From Cellvibrio sp. 79 (GTDB lineage: Bacteria > Pseudomonadota > Gammaproteobacteria > Pseudomonadales > Cellvibrionaceae): a DNA stretch of 64,000 nt. Positions 43,117-51,915 of this stretch are shown in pieces (the stretch's first letter is position 1; every line of letters starts with the position of its first letter). Under the pieces are notes generated by a model, which did not search any database, was not told the DNA's origin, and saw only the letters and a list, made by a program, of their open reading frames with translations. A program made the translations under genes and the position numbers. The stretch lies in NCBI GenBank assembly GCA_003056245.1, contig MVDH01000003.1:1691497-1755496 (forward strand), written 5' to 3'.

Positions 43117-43201
43117 TCATTACCCACTATCTTGCAGTAAAAGCGAATGTGCTTTTCTCTCGCCTTCACAACATTTTCTTCACACGTAATTATTTTTCAG
43201 C

Positions 43202-43214
43202 GTGAATATTTCAC
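43202..43214. promoter_or_regulatory. Palindrome GTGAA-TAT-TTCAC (copy 2)
   Basis: Same core and same right-hand flank (ACAGCC(C/T)GG) as the copy at 42590. It lies 123 nt before the start codon of the subtilisin-like protease, so it may be a shared operator. Confidence 0.5.
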
Positions 43215-43336
43215 AGCCTGGACGGCGTTTTTTCGCTGAATTTTTCGCGCATTACGCGCACACTGGATTTGTTCAGTATAAGGCCAGGAGCTTGACTGAA
43301 CTCACTAACCCATCCATTTTCTTGAAGGATCGCATT

Positions 43337-45586
43337 ATGAAAAGTTCACACAAATCCCAACAGCACGCATTGCTTAAACCTCTCGCCCATGCAATTTTTA
43401 TCGCGATAGCAACAGCATCGACGATGAGTTTTGCCGATGATGATCGGAAAGTCGAAACGCCTAAAGCTGATGCGGTAGTAAAAGTAGATCCCTATCTTGA
43501 ACGACTTGCTGCCCAGCAAACCAGTCTGCCAGTTATTATTATTTTTGGTGAACAACCGCAGCGCAAAATTGCGCGTTCACTCAGTGAAAAATATGAACCG
43601 CAAATTGATGCATTGGCAGCGCGTGTGCGCGGTATTTATGACAAATATTTACCCAAAGATAATATTGCCGGTGAAGATAAAGAGATCGAACAAAGTAAAT
43701 TGCTCAGCCAATATGTTACCGATGCGGATAAAAAAGAAATCCGCGCGCTTAACGAGCAACGCGAAAAACTGGTGCGCGAATTGCGCCAAAATATTGGCCG
43801 TGAATCGGCTGCTGCCGTAGCAGAAGTGCAAAAAATTTACTCCGGTCGCATTAGTAGCCTGGGCGCAAGAATCCAGGAAAAATATGCAACGTTGAATGCG
43901 ATTAGTGCAGAAATCCCGACGGCTTCCCTGAAAGAAATTGCCAGCCTGAGTGGTGTTGCCGAAATTGTTTACGATAATCCAGGTAAAGCGGAATTAAGTA
44001 ATCAAACCCAATCGCTGGGTGCTGATACCTGGTGGGCTTCCGGTTTTGATGGTGGTGTGTGGGATGTCGGTGTTATTGATGAAGGCGTGCTGGAAACCCA
44101 TCCTGCATTATCTGGCCATACTTTTTATGAAAATTTTGCCGGCAATGGAAATCACGGTACCGGTGTGGCTTGTATGTATGCGAGTACTCACGCAACGCAT
44201 CGCGGTTTGGCGTTCGGTTTAAATTCAATTCTGGTGGAAGATGCGGGTTCTTCTGCAACGACTATGGCAGGCGCTGACTGGATGTTGCGTTCAGCGGGCG
44301 ATGATCCGGAAGTCATTAATTATTCCTGGGGCAATGGCGATGCCACTGGTGAAGACTGGCATTCACTGTCCCGCTTTGTGGATGGTGTTGTGTTTGATTA
44401 CTCAACCAACTGGGCTAAATCCGCCGGCAATCAGGGCGCGGGTACCAATACCATGACTATCCCTGCAAACAACTACAACGGTTTAACGGTTGCGAATATG
44501 TTTGATAACAACACCATCACACGCAGTGATGATGTGATTTGGGATTCCAGTAGTCGCGGCCCCACTGTTGGTGGTCGTAAAAAGCCTGATCTGGCAGCGC
44601 CAGGACACCAAACCATGACCTGCACCAGCAGCGGTGGTTACGGCAATTTGGGTGGTACCAGTTCTGCTGCGCCGAAAGTCGGTGCTGCAACTTTATTGTT
44701 AACTGATGGTGGCAACTGGGACCCGCGCGCGATCAAAGCGGTATTAATTAATACTGCCGATTCCTGGGAAGACAACAACACCAACACTGCTGCCGATGAC
44801 GGCGCAAAAACCGGCAAGGAGTGGAATAAAACGTACGGTTGGGGTTATCTGGATTTATGGCATGCGCATTTCCATCGTAACGATTATTTCTCCAGCAGTG
44901 TTAAACCTAAAGGTCAGACCGGAAGTTATAAATTTTATAAAGGCCATATGTATAACGGCGATAAGGCAACGTTAGTGTGGGAGCGCGATGTTGATTACAA
45001 CAACGCTGCAACGCCAACCAGCTATCGCAATTTATCGGACCTGGATTTAAAACTCTACGCCGAAACCTCCAATACACAATTGGATTCTGATGTTACTGTA
45101 AAAGATAATGTGCATCAGGTTGCTGCAAATGCTAGCCAGGCAGCAGTAGTAAAAGTCTATGCATACAGCACATCATTTGATGGTGCGAGTAGCGAGCCTT
45201 ATAGTTTGGCGACAGAAGAAAATTTCTCGCTCGCGACTGGCCCTGCGTTCACGAATACCATCACAGCACCGGCAAGTGTTTATCGCAATTTTAATTTTAC
45301 TTATACGGTGACAGTAAAAAATACTGGTGATCTGGATGCGCACAATACAACCGTTACTATTAATTTGCCGTCCGGTTTTACCCTGGCTTCCGGTACTGCC
45401 AGCCAAACCCTGGGTAGCATTGCCGATGGCGCAACGAAAACGGTGAGCTGGACAGTGAAAGCACCAAACGTAGTAACGACGGCTAGCATCAGTGCAACGA
45501 CAAAAAGTAATTCTTACGGTGAAAGTTTTAGCGCGTCTGCGGCTAAATCGATTAGCGTAAAAAATTTAGTGCTGACACTGCCGTAA
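43337..45586 (+). CDS. Secreted S8 family subtilisin-like serine protease
   Basis: An extracellular serine protease precursor of 749 residues. Signal peptide residues 1-33 ('IAIATASTMSFADD'). A long propeptide (about 45-225) begins and ends like an I9 inhibitor ('SLPVIIIFGEQPQ', 'ISGVAEIVYDNP'-like 'LSGVAEIVYDNPGKAEL') with a charged coiled-coil insert between. The catalytic triad is Asp248 ('VGVIDEGV'), His273 ('NHGTGVA') and Ser442 ('GGTSSAAPK'), with oxyanion Asn365 ('SAGNQG'). The C-terminus from about 655 is a DUF11/CARDB-like Ig fold ('FTYTVTVKNTGDLDAHNTTV'). The start at 43337 follows GAAGGA; the longer frame begins inside the repeat at 43202. Confidence 0.92.
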   Translation: MKSSHKSQQHALLKPLAHAIFIAIATASTMSFADDDRKVETPKADAVVKVDPYLERLAAQQTSLPVIIIFGEQPQRKIARSLSEKYEPQIDALAARVRGIYDKYLPKDNIAGEDKEIEQSKLLSQYVTDADKKEIRALNEQREKLVRELRQNIGRESAAAVAEVQKIYSGRISSLGARIQEKYATLNAISAEIPTASLKEIASLSGVAEIVYDNPGKAELSNQTQSLGADTWWASGFDGGVWDVGVIDEGVLETHPALSGHTFYENFAGNGNHGTGVACMYASTHATHRGLAFGLNSILVEDAGSSATTMAGADWMLRSAGDDPEVINYSWGNGDATGEDWHSLSRFVDGVVFDYSTNWAKSAGNQGAGTNTMTIPANNYNGLTVANMFDNNTITRSDDVIWDSSSRGPTVGGRKKPDLAAPGHQTMTCTSSGGYGNLGGTSSAAPKVGAATLLLTDGGNWDPRAIKAVLINTADSWEDNNTNTAADDGAKTGKEWNKTYGWGYLDLWHAHFHRNDYFSSSVKPKGQTGSYKFYKGHMYNGDKATLVWERDVDYNNAATPTSYRNLSDLDLKLYAETSNTQLDSDVTVKDNVHQVAANASQAAVVKVYAYSTSFDGASSEPYSLATEENFSLATGPAFTNTITAPASVYRNFNFTYTVTVKNTGDLDAHNTTVTINLPSGFTLASGTASQTLGSIADGATKTVSWTVKAPNVVTTASISATTKSNSYGESFSASAAKSISVKNLVLTLP

Positions 45587-45610
45587 GCTTAAAGTGAAAG
45601 CTTGATAGAT

Positions 45611-45652
45611 AAAAAATCGCCCGGCATGATTTCATGGCGGGCGATTTTTTTT
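45611..45652 (+). terminator. Terminator after the subtilase gene
   Basis: A 13-bp perfect stem (AAAAAATCGCCCG / CGGGCGATTTTTT) with an inner CATGA/TCATG stem and eight T at the end. It could also act for the convergent pectate lyase. Confidence 0.9.
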
Positions 45653-45705
45653 GCGTAACAATAAATGACTTACAAAAAATTAAATGGCTTACAAGAAATT
45701 AGCGA

Positions 45706-47295
45706 TTAACGCTTGTAAGAACATTTATTTGGATTGCCGCCTGGATCAGAACCGAACGCGGCAACGGTACAGGCAATCGAACCACCAACAGTTACTTTTT
45801 TGGTAACCCACTTGCCTTTACGGCCGAATGCAACCCAGCCATCGCCAGATTCCACTGCACAGGTTTCTCCCAAATCAGCACACTTGGAAAAGCCGCTCGG
45901 GTAATCACCGGTGCCACCAAGCACAGGTGCGCCGCTGGCAGAGCTGGATGATTTGCTGGAAGAAACCGCAACTGAACTTGACGATTTGCTAGATGAACTT
46001 ACTGCAACCGAGCTGGACGATTTGCTTGAAGAAACTACCGCAACTGAACTGGATGATTTGCTGCTGGAAGAAACCACAGGCGTTGAACTGGCAACGGAAG
46101 AACTGGTGGTGCCACCACACACAGCTGACGTCAACGTTGCACCATTTTTGCCAACACCGGCAACTTGCGCAATTTTATCTTTCACACATTGTGGTGACAC
46201 CGGCGAATAGCTGTAAGGAATACTAATCGGGAACGGGGCAGTGGTTGTCCAGTTGGTTGCATCAACGGTGCCGCCTTCGGTCCAGGTGATATTGTAAGTT
46301 GCAAAATCACCGGGGTTGGTGATGTTATTACCGCGCAATTCCCACTTGCCACAATTGCTGCTGTCGTAACGACAAGTCACCGGGTTGAGAGAATTCTGGA
46401 ACCAGTTGTTTTCAATCAATGCATAACCGGCTTGACGAACGTTAATACCGGAACCGGTAATGCCGTCATACAGGTTGTTATACATATGCGTCCAGCCACC
46501 GCGTTGCAATGGCAAGCGCGCATTTACATTTTTGTAAATATTATGATGGAAAGTAATTTCACGACCGCCGGCGATATCGCTACTGCTGGAGCCATCAAGG
46601 CCCACTTTTTTGCTATCGCGAATAATGTTGTAAGAAACGGTAATGTTGTGCGAATCTTTTTTAATATCGATTGCACTTTCAAATGTTAAGTCGCCATCCG
46701 GTGAGCCATTACATTCATTGTTCACTGCAAACAATTCGTTGTGATCAATCCACACGTTGGTACCGCTGTCGATGCGCAACATATCCGCATCGTTATTCGC
46801 ACCGGCCAACGCACCGATTTTCATATTACGCACAATGACGTTGCTGGATTTGTTAACAACAATACCGAAATTTGCCGAAGAACCATTGGCTCCAATGATG
46901 GTAATGCCTTTGGTAAATTCTTTAATTTCCACGTAACGATACGCATCATTCCAGCGCGGTTTCGGACAATTTCCTGATGCGTCTACGGTGTGATCTTTAA
47001 TGACCTGGTTAATTAAAGAATCTTCATTACCGGTGTAAGTAATGATTAATGGATACGCGCCGCCACTCACCTTGCTGCCGTTCGCATCCAATTTTGCGTT
47101 GGCAATAATGGTGTTGATTTGTTCGTAGGTTGATGCAGTAAATGATTTTGCGCCGCTAACATTACCGCCATCGGTGGTGGAGAAACCGCCGGTGGTTGCA
47201 GCAAACGTTGATGATCCAGCGATCATCGCTAACGCAGCAGTTGCTGTTAATGCAATTTTTTTATTGGCTGATTTTGGTTGGTGCAAAGTGGACAT
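45706..47295 (-). CDS. Pectate lyase family 1 with poly-Ser linkers and C-terminal Cys-rich domain
   Basis: A secreted PL1 pectate lyase of 529 residues, cleaving polygalacturonate by calcium-dependent beta-elimination. Signal peptide about 1-33 ('LAMIAGSSTFAATT'). The parallel beta-helix spans about 40-390 with 'VWIDHNELFA', 'DGDLTFESAIDIKK' (calcium Asp) and 'NARLPLQRGGWTHMYNNLYD' holding the catalytic Arg region. Four Ser-rich repeats of the type 'SSSSKSSSSVAV' (about 400-455) link it to a C-terminal domain of about 65 residues with four Cys ('SKCADLGETCAVESGDGWVA', 'GNPNKCSYKR'), found on other Cellvibrio-type secreted enzymes and probably substrate-binding. Confidence 0.93.
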   Translation of the reverse strand: MSTLHQPKSANKKIALTATAALAMIAGSSTFAATTGGFSTTDGGNVSGAKSFTASTYEQINTIIANAKLDANGSKVSGGAYPLIITYTGNEDSLINQVIKDHTVDASGNCPKPRWNDAYRYVEIKEFTKGITIIGANGSSANFGIVVNKSSNVIVRNMKIGALAGANNDADMLRIDSGTNVWIDHNELFAVNNECNGSPDGDLTFESAIDIKKDSHNITVSYNIIRDSKKVGLDGSSSSDIAGGREITFHHNIYKNVNARLPLQRGGWTHMYNNLYDGITGSGINVRQAGYALIENNWFQNSLNPVTCRYDSSNCGKWELRGNNITNPGDFATYNITWTEGGTVDATNWTTTAPFPISIPYSYSPVSPQCVKDKIAQVAGVGKNGATLTSAVCGGTTSSSVASSTPVVSSSSKSSSSVAVVSSSKSSSSVAVSSSSKSSSSVAVSSSKSSSSASGAPVLGGTGDYPSGFSKCADLGETCAVESGDGWVAFGRKGKWVTKKVTVGGSIACTVAAFGSDPGGNPNKCSYKR

Positions 47296-47642
47296 AGTTA
47301 CAATCTCGTCTTAATTATTTATTAAAGTTAGACGGATTGACCGAAACCAAGCTGGGTAGCATGGGTAATTCCGATAGAGATAACGCAATTTATTTTTATT
47401 GTGTGCCCGGAGACAACTCTCCAAACCGGTGATACCTCTTCCGGGTGTAACTCTTTACGAGTGTAGAAGTCCTGAGCGAAAAGTCACACTACGTGAATTA
47501 TGTGACGCAATCAAGATTTTTCAGCGGTGAAGAATTTTGTAGGGAGGAGAGTGGGGATTTTCCGGAATTGGCCGTTTCCTATCGTTACAGTCAACGTAGT
47601 CATCTATCCAATTCCGGAAATACTGTGCGGGAAATAAAAAAG
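47296..47642. other. Intergenic region upstream of pectate lyase
   Basis: A 347-bp gap that must hold the pectate lyase promoter. A small hairpin GGAGA-CAAC-TCTCC lies at about 47409-47422, within the likely leader. Further away is a separate inverted repeat at 47559-47620. No gene is supported. Confidence 0.5.
47559..47620. repeat. 13-bp inverted repeat with 36-bp spacer
   Basis: TTTCCGGAATTGG (47559-47571) and CCAATTCCGGAAA (47608-47620) are perfect inverted copies. Each half contains the palindrome TTCCGGAA. It lies just past the psd stop codon and is not followed by a T tract on either strand, so it is not a plain terminator. Confidence 0.7.
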
Positions 47643-48494
47643 CTAAAGGGTTTTGCCCATTGCTTCGCCCATTTTGGTAGGCGTGCACGCAACGAAGGTT
47701 TCATCCCATTGCATTTTATTATTGGCAAACAACACTACGGCCGTGGACCCAAGTTTAAAGCGGCCCATCTCATCGCCTTTATTCAAATAAATATTCTGGT
47801 AAGGATAATTGGAGGTGGCAATTTCGCGACTCGCGAAAGGTGCGATCTGGCCATCCCACACCGTTTCGATACCGGCCACAATCATCGCACCGACCAACAC
47901 CACTGCCATTGGACCGATCTCGGTATCGAAAATCGCAACGGCCCTTTCATTGCGCGAAAACAAGCGCGGTACATTTTCAGCGGTGACGGTATTTACTGAA
48001 AACAATTCGCCCGGGACGCTGATCATGCTGCGCAGTTTGCCACCGAAGGGCATGTGCACTCGGTGATAATCGCGCGGCGATAAATAAACCGTTGCGAATT
48101 TGCCGCCAGCGAATTCAGCGGCAAGTGCTTCATCGCCACCCAGCAATTCGAGTGCAGTGTAATCCTGGCCTTTGGCCTGGAAAATTTTTCCGTCGATGAT
48201 GTTGCCCAATTGGCTGATGGCGCCATCAGCGGGGCACACAATGCTATTGCTATGCGTATCAATCGGGCGTGCTCCCGGCTTTAGCGCGCGGGTAAAGAAA
48301 TCATTGAAGCAACTGTAGGCGAGCGGGTTTTCTTCTACAGCGAAGCTCATATCAACCTGATAGCGCTTCACAAACCATTTGATAAAGGTGTTTTTGATAA
48401 ACGCTGTTTGGGTGCTGGCGAGCCAACCTGCTGCACGTGACAGCGCATGTTGCGGAACCAGATGTTGCAAACCAATAAAAATACGAGGATTCAT
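47643..48494 (-). CDS. psd: Phosphatidylserine decarboxylase Psd
   Basis: Inner-membrane enzyme that makes phosphatidylethanolamine from phosphatidylserine. The 283-residue proenzyme self-cleaves at the LGST motif, seen in 'MGRFKLGSTAVVLFANN', to form the pyruvoyl group. 'VYLSPRDYHRVHMPFGGKLR' and 'FSVNTVTAENVPRLFSRNER' are family blocks. The start at 48494 (ATG) matches the usual N-terminus; a TTG nine nt upstream is an alternative. It stands alone; the usual neighbours are not present. Confidence 0.96.
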   Translation of the reverse strand: MNPRIFIGLQHLVPQHALSRAAGWLASTQTAFIKNTFIKWFVKRYQVDMSFAVEENPLAYSCFNDFFTRALKPGARPIDTHSNSIVCPADGAISQLGNIIDGKIFQAKGQDYTALELLGGDEALAAEFAGGKFATVYLSPRDYHRVHMPFGGKLRSMISVPGELFSVNTVTAENVPRLFSRNERAVAIFDTEIGPMAVVLVGAMIVAGIETVWDGQIAPFASREIATSNYPYQNIYLNKGDEMGRFKLGSTAVVLFANNKMQWDETFVACTPTKMGEAMGKTL

Positions 48495-48705
48495 GCGTAA
48501 CAAAATTCCTTAAGCAGCCAGTTTCAAATATTCAGTGATTGATCGGGGGCGCAAAACCGGGTCGCAGTGTAGCAAACTCTGTCGGGTGCGCGTGAAACTT
48601 GCTACAGCCGCCCTATGCAAAGAAGCGTATGTCTGCTCGAATAGCCCGGTGTACAAATTGTGCGCAGTTTGATGATCTATTCATAACAATAATCCGGAGT
48701 TATCT

Positions 48706-49092
48706 ATGAAATATTTATTGCGCAGTTTGGTGTTTGGCATCTCCTGCCTGTTGGCACTGGCGAGCTATGGACATGAAGGGCATGAGCACGGCCCGGTATC
48801 GATAAAGGCGGCGCTGGAAATTGGTTTAAAAGCGGTTAAAAACTATTCCATCAAACCATCACCATTTGTTGTGGGTCAATTACCTGCCAGTTGGGCATCG
48901 CTAACTGAAGATGACGCCAAAATCCACGAGAACAAAATCGGTTACTACATTGTGCGTGTTGAAAATATGCAGGAGAAGCAAACCGTTTATCTAAAAATTT
49001 TGTTGGATGGAACCATCAAAGATGCAAATTACACGGGGATTTTTACGATTTCGTCAGCTAAATCATCTTCGCCTCCGACATCTGGCAGTTAA
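48706..49092 (+). CDS. Small periplasmic His-rich protein (DUF6488-like)
   Basis: A 128-residue exported protein. Signal peptide about 1-22 ('GISCLLALASYGHEG'). The mature N-terminus is 'HEGHEHGPVSIKAAL', a His cluster that could bind copper, nickel or zinc. The rest ('SWASLTEDDAKIHENKIGYY', 'KQTVYLKILLDGTIKDANYT') is like a single PepSY-type alpha/beta domain. I think this is the family called DUF6488, with moderate certainty. GGAG precedes the ATG. Function unknown, possibly metal handling. Confidence 0.72.
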   Translation: MKYLLRSLVFGISCLLALASYGHEGHEHGPVSIKAALEIGLKAVKNYSIKPSPFVVGQLPASWASLTEDDAKIHENKIGYYIVRVENMQEKQTVYLKILLDGTIKDANYTGIFTISSAKSSSPPTSGS

Positions 49093-49514
49093 ATCTTTTT
49101 TATGCGTGTTTTTAGTGCACAAATTCATTTTATTGATCATCTACATTGTTTTTAACAATTTGACAGCGCTGTCTGTTGAGGGCAAAACTTCCTTCGGCTC
49201 AGTTGTCTACTTGTCCACTGGATTTAATGGTGAACATTTAAAAAATAATAATAGCGATGCTTCTCTCTGATGATTTTGCAGTTCATAAGCTCGCCAGGAC
49301 TACTGAGGAAGGTAAGTCTCTCCGGCAAATCTGTTTGCTGTTGTAGTGTCATTTTGTGGATAAGTAATTCCGGCTAAAAGCCCATTCGGCTTTCACAGGT
49401 AGTTCTTTCATTGCTTGAGTTGCTTGCAGTTTCCCAAGGCAGGTTTTCCGGGGGTTATTGGTTCCCAATGGGAATCTTTTCTTCTCTATCCGGTTAAGTG
49501 AAGGAGTGTGAATA
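49093..49514 (+). other. Intergenic region upstream of the LPMO gene
   Basis: A 422-bp gap with only an unsupported short ORF. A weak hairpin AAAGCC/GGCTTT at 49377-49393 and a palindrome TTCCC-AAT-GGGAA at about 49462-49474 are visible; the latter is about 40 nt before the LPMO start and could be an operator. AAGGAG precedes the ATG. Confidence 0.45.
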
Positions 49515-50510
49515 ATGAATAAGAACTTTATCCAAAAAAGCGGGTTGGGCGCGATGTTGCTGATGTTTTCTGCAGTAACGTTCGGTCACGGTTTTGTTGA
49601 TAGCCCCGGTGCACGTAACTATTTTTGCGGCAAGATAACCAAGCCTGATGAAGTCGCTAATGGTGTCGCAAAATACCCGGTTTGTGGTGATGCGTTCGCG
49701 TCTGACCCCAACGGCGGGTATTCCTATATGAGCGTGCTCAATCACCATCAAGGCCGCAAAGTGCTGGGGCCGGTGACGAAAAATGTGTGCGGGTTTGATA
49801 GTGAAACCTGGAAGGGCGGTAAAACTCCCTGGGACAATTCCATCAATTGGCCCGTCAATAACATCAATTCCGGCAGCCTGGTATTTTCCTGGGATATTAG
49901 CAATGGCCCGCATTTTGATGACTCTTCGGACTTCCGTTACTGGATCACCAAGCCAGGGTTTGTTTATCAAGTCGGTAAGGAATTGACCTGGGCAGATTTT
50001 GAAGACCAGCCCTTCTGCGATCTTCCTTACAACGATGATAATCCGGGGGCTTACCCGAATGTGCGCGCTGATAAAGGCAATGCCCATATCCATACAACCT
50101 GTACAGTTCCGTCCCGATCCGGTCGCCATGTGATCTACGCCGAGTGGGGCCGCGAACCGCCTACTTATGAGCGTTTCCACGGGTGTATTGATGTGCAGAT
50201 TGGCGGAGGCGGTAATACCAGTTCAACACCGGCGACTTCATCGAGCCGTTCCAGTGTTGTGCCCGGTTCTTCCAGTCGTTCGAGCGTGATACCCAGCTCG
50301 TCCAGCCGCTCAAGTGTAGTGCCGAGCTCTTCCAGTCGGTCGAGTGTGGTTCCCAGTTCATCAAGCCGCGCTGCATCGTCGGTAGGAAATACGGCTTATT
50401 GCAACTGGTATGGGTGGCAGGTGCCAATCTGTAAGACCCAGACCACAGGTTGGGGGAATGAAAATAACCAGACCTGTGTTGGTCAGGTAACCTGCGACGC
50501 TCCGCGTTAA
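49515..50510 (+). CDS. Lytic polysaccharide monooxygenase AA10 with CBM10
   Basis: A secreted copper enzyme of 331 residues that cleaves crystalline polysaccharide oxidatively. Signal cleavage after Gly24 exposes the copper-binding N-terminal His25 ('VTFGHGFVDSPGARNYFC'). The second copper His is His133 in 'NGPHFDDSSDFRYWITKPGF', and the axial Phe is in 'RFHGCIDVQI'. A Ser/Arg repeat linker (about 235-290; units of 'PSSSSRSSVV') leads to a CBM10 at about 293-331 ('YCNWYGWQVPICKTQ', 'GWGNENNQTC'), a cellulose-binding module typical of Cellvibrio. The architecture resembles the cellulose-active LPMO10 of C. japonicus rather than the chitin-active type. The substrate is inferred, not shown. Confidence 0.95.
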   Translation: MNKNFIQKSGLGAMLLMFSAVTFGHGFVDSPGARNYFCGKITKPDEVANGVAKYPVCGDAFASDPNGGYSYMSVLNHHQGRKVLGPVTKNVCGFDSETWKGGKTPWDNSINWPVNNINSGSLVFSWDISNGPHFDDSSDFRYWITKPGFVYQVGKELTWADFEDQPFCDLPYNDDNPGAYPNVRADKGNAHIHTTCTVPSRSGRHVIYAEWGREPPTYERFHGCIDVQIGGGGNTSSTPATSSSRSSVVPGSSSRSSVIPSSSSRSSVVPSSSSRSSVVPSSSSRAASSVGNTAYCNWYGWQVPICKTQTTGWGNENNQTCVGQVTCDAPR

Positions 50511-50584
50511 GGGTTTAAACCTCTGGCGGTTCGCCGCCAGGGGTTGTAATTGTTTCCAATCATTGGGATAAGTGAGGTGTTGCT

Positions 50585-51205
50585 GTGAGTCTGCACGCTG
50601 TGAAAGCCAAATTGCCGTTGTGGGGCGGTGCTCTTTTATTACCAATATTGGCTGTGGGTTTTTATCTGGATAACCAGCGTCATGTGCCTGCTATCCAGCC
50701 TCATCCGATTATGAATCCGGTATCAACGAGCCAGCCAGTGATTCAAACAACAAGGATTCGCGATCAGCTTCCTCCTGCAATGACTCAAAAATCCTCACCG
50801 GAAACAGCTCCAGTGGTTGGGCTTGAGCCTGAGGCTGCGCGCCAGGCTGTTTTTCGCAAGGAAAATAATGTTTATGAAAAGGCCGCAAACTTGTTTGAAG
50901 CCGAACTGATCGATACCGAATGGGCCAGCGCTTACGAAGCATCCCTGCGCGATATGTTTGCATCCCATAATGGGTTAACGCGCGTCAGCGTTAATACCAT
51001 CAGTTGCCGTACCAGCATGTGCCGCATTGAGGTTTTTACCCCGCGCGACACCGATGCCGATTATTTCACCGCAATGTTTTATAACGCACTGGATAATTTC
51101 CGCGATGGAACTCTGAAAGAGGAGGCGTCTATCGCCCGCCGCATGGAAGTGGGCATGACATCGGTTTATATCGCGCGCAAAGGTCATACCCTGGCTTTCT
51201 ATTAA
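50585..51205 (+). CDS. Membrane-anchored hypothetical protein downstream of the LPMO
   Basis: A 206-residue protein with an N-terminal membrane helix ('LWGGALLLPILAVGFYLDNQ'), a Pro/Gln/Thr-rich stretch (45-85) and a small soluble domain at about 90-206 with a conserved-looking Cys pair in 'VNTISCRTSMCRIEVFTP'. That C(R)xxxCR-beta pattern occurs in uncharacterised gammaproteobacterial envelope proteins. GTG start with GAGG 8 nt upstream. A GC-rich hairpin without a good T tract (about 50522-50543) separates it from the LPMO gene, so partial read-through is possible. Function unknown. Confidence 0.72.
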   Translation: MSLHAVKAKLPLWGGALLLPILAVGFYLDNQRHVPAIQPHPIMNPVSTSQPVIQTTRIRDQLPPAMTQKSSPETAPVVGLEPEAARQAVFRKENNVYEKAANLFEAELIDTEWASAYEASLRDMFASHNGLTRVSVNTISCRTSMCRIEVFTPRDTDADYFTAMFYNALDNFRDGTLKEEASIARRMEVGMTSVYIARKGHTLAFY

Positions 51206-51261
51206 TTCACCCGGCGCGAGCTGTGGTATCGTGGCGGCCTTGATTCGCGCGAGGCTTCACT

Positions 51262-51909
51262 GTGCTGCACTACCAGATAATCCCCGTTACCCACTACCAA
51301 CAAAATTGCACTTTGCTTTGGTGCGATCAAACCCGTGAAGCAGCGGTTGTTGACCCGGGTGGCGATATAGAACGAATTCTGGCGGCAGTAAAATCCCTGG
51401 ATGTGAAACTCACGCAAATCCTGCTTACACATGGCCATCTCGATCACGTTGGCGGCACTGCCGAATTGTTAAAACTGTTAGACCTGCCGGTTATCGGTCC
51501 TCACGCAGATGACCTGTTCTGGATCAATTTATTGCCCCAACAAACTCAGATGATGGGCTTCGCCCCGGTCGACAATTTCCAACCCACGCAATTATTGAAT
51601 CACGGGGATGTTGTAAAAGTCGGCACGGCTGAACTGGATGTGTTGCATTGCCCCGGCCACACCCCCGGGCATGTGATTTTCTTTCATCGCGCCACCGGCT
51701 TGGCATTGGTGGGGGATGTGCTGTTTAAAGGCTCTATCGGGCGCACGGATTTTCCGCGCGGCAATTATGCCGATTTGATCAATGCCATCCGCACCCGCGT
51801 TTTCCCCCTGGGTGATGACGTGCGTTTTATTCCCGGGCATGGCCCTATGTCCACGCTCGGGCATGAGCGAAAAACCAATCCTTTTGTCGCTGATAAAAAC
51901 GTTGGTTAA
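51262..51909 (+). CDS. MBL-fold hydrolase (YcbL/glyoxalase II-like)
   Basis: A 215-residue cytoplasmic metallo-beta-lactamase-fold hydrolase. The zinc motif 'LLTHGHLDHVGGTAELL' (HxHxDH), 'CPGHTPGHVIFF', 'ALVGDVLFKGSIGRTDFP' and 'RFIPGHGPMSTLGHER' are all present and match the YcbL group, a type II glyoxalase-like thioesterase. GTG start with GAGG upstream. The next gene begins 6 bp after its stop, indicating an operon. Confidence 0.9.
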   Translation: MLHYQIIPVTHYQQNCTLLWCDQTREAAVVDPGGDIERILAAVKSLDVKLTQILLTHGHLDHVGGTAELLKLLDLPVIGPHADDLFWINLLPQQTQMMGFAPVDNFQPTQLLNHGDVVKVGTAELDVLHCPGHTPGHVIFFHRATGLALVGDVLFKGSIGRTDFPRGNYADLINAIRTRVFPLGDDVRFIPGHGPMSTLGHERKTNPFVADKNVG

Positions 51910-51915
51910 TTCGCG

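Noticed and set aside
49494-50180. A 228-codon minus-strand frame over the LPMO
   Set aside because: Shadow of the AA10 domain, whose copper residues fix the true frame.
50225-50370. Regularly repeated short DNA that could be mistaken for a CRISPR array
   Set aside because: The repeats encode the Ser/Arg linker of the LPMO in frame; there are no unique spacers.
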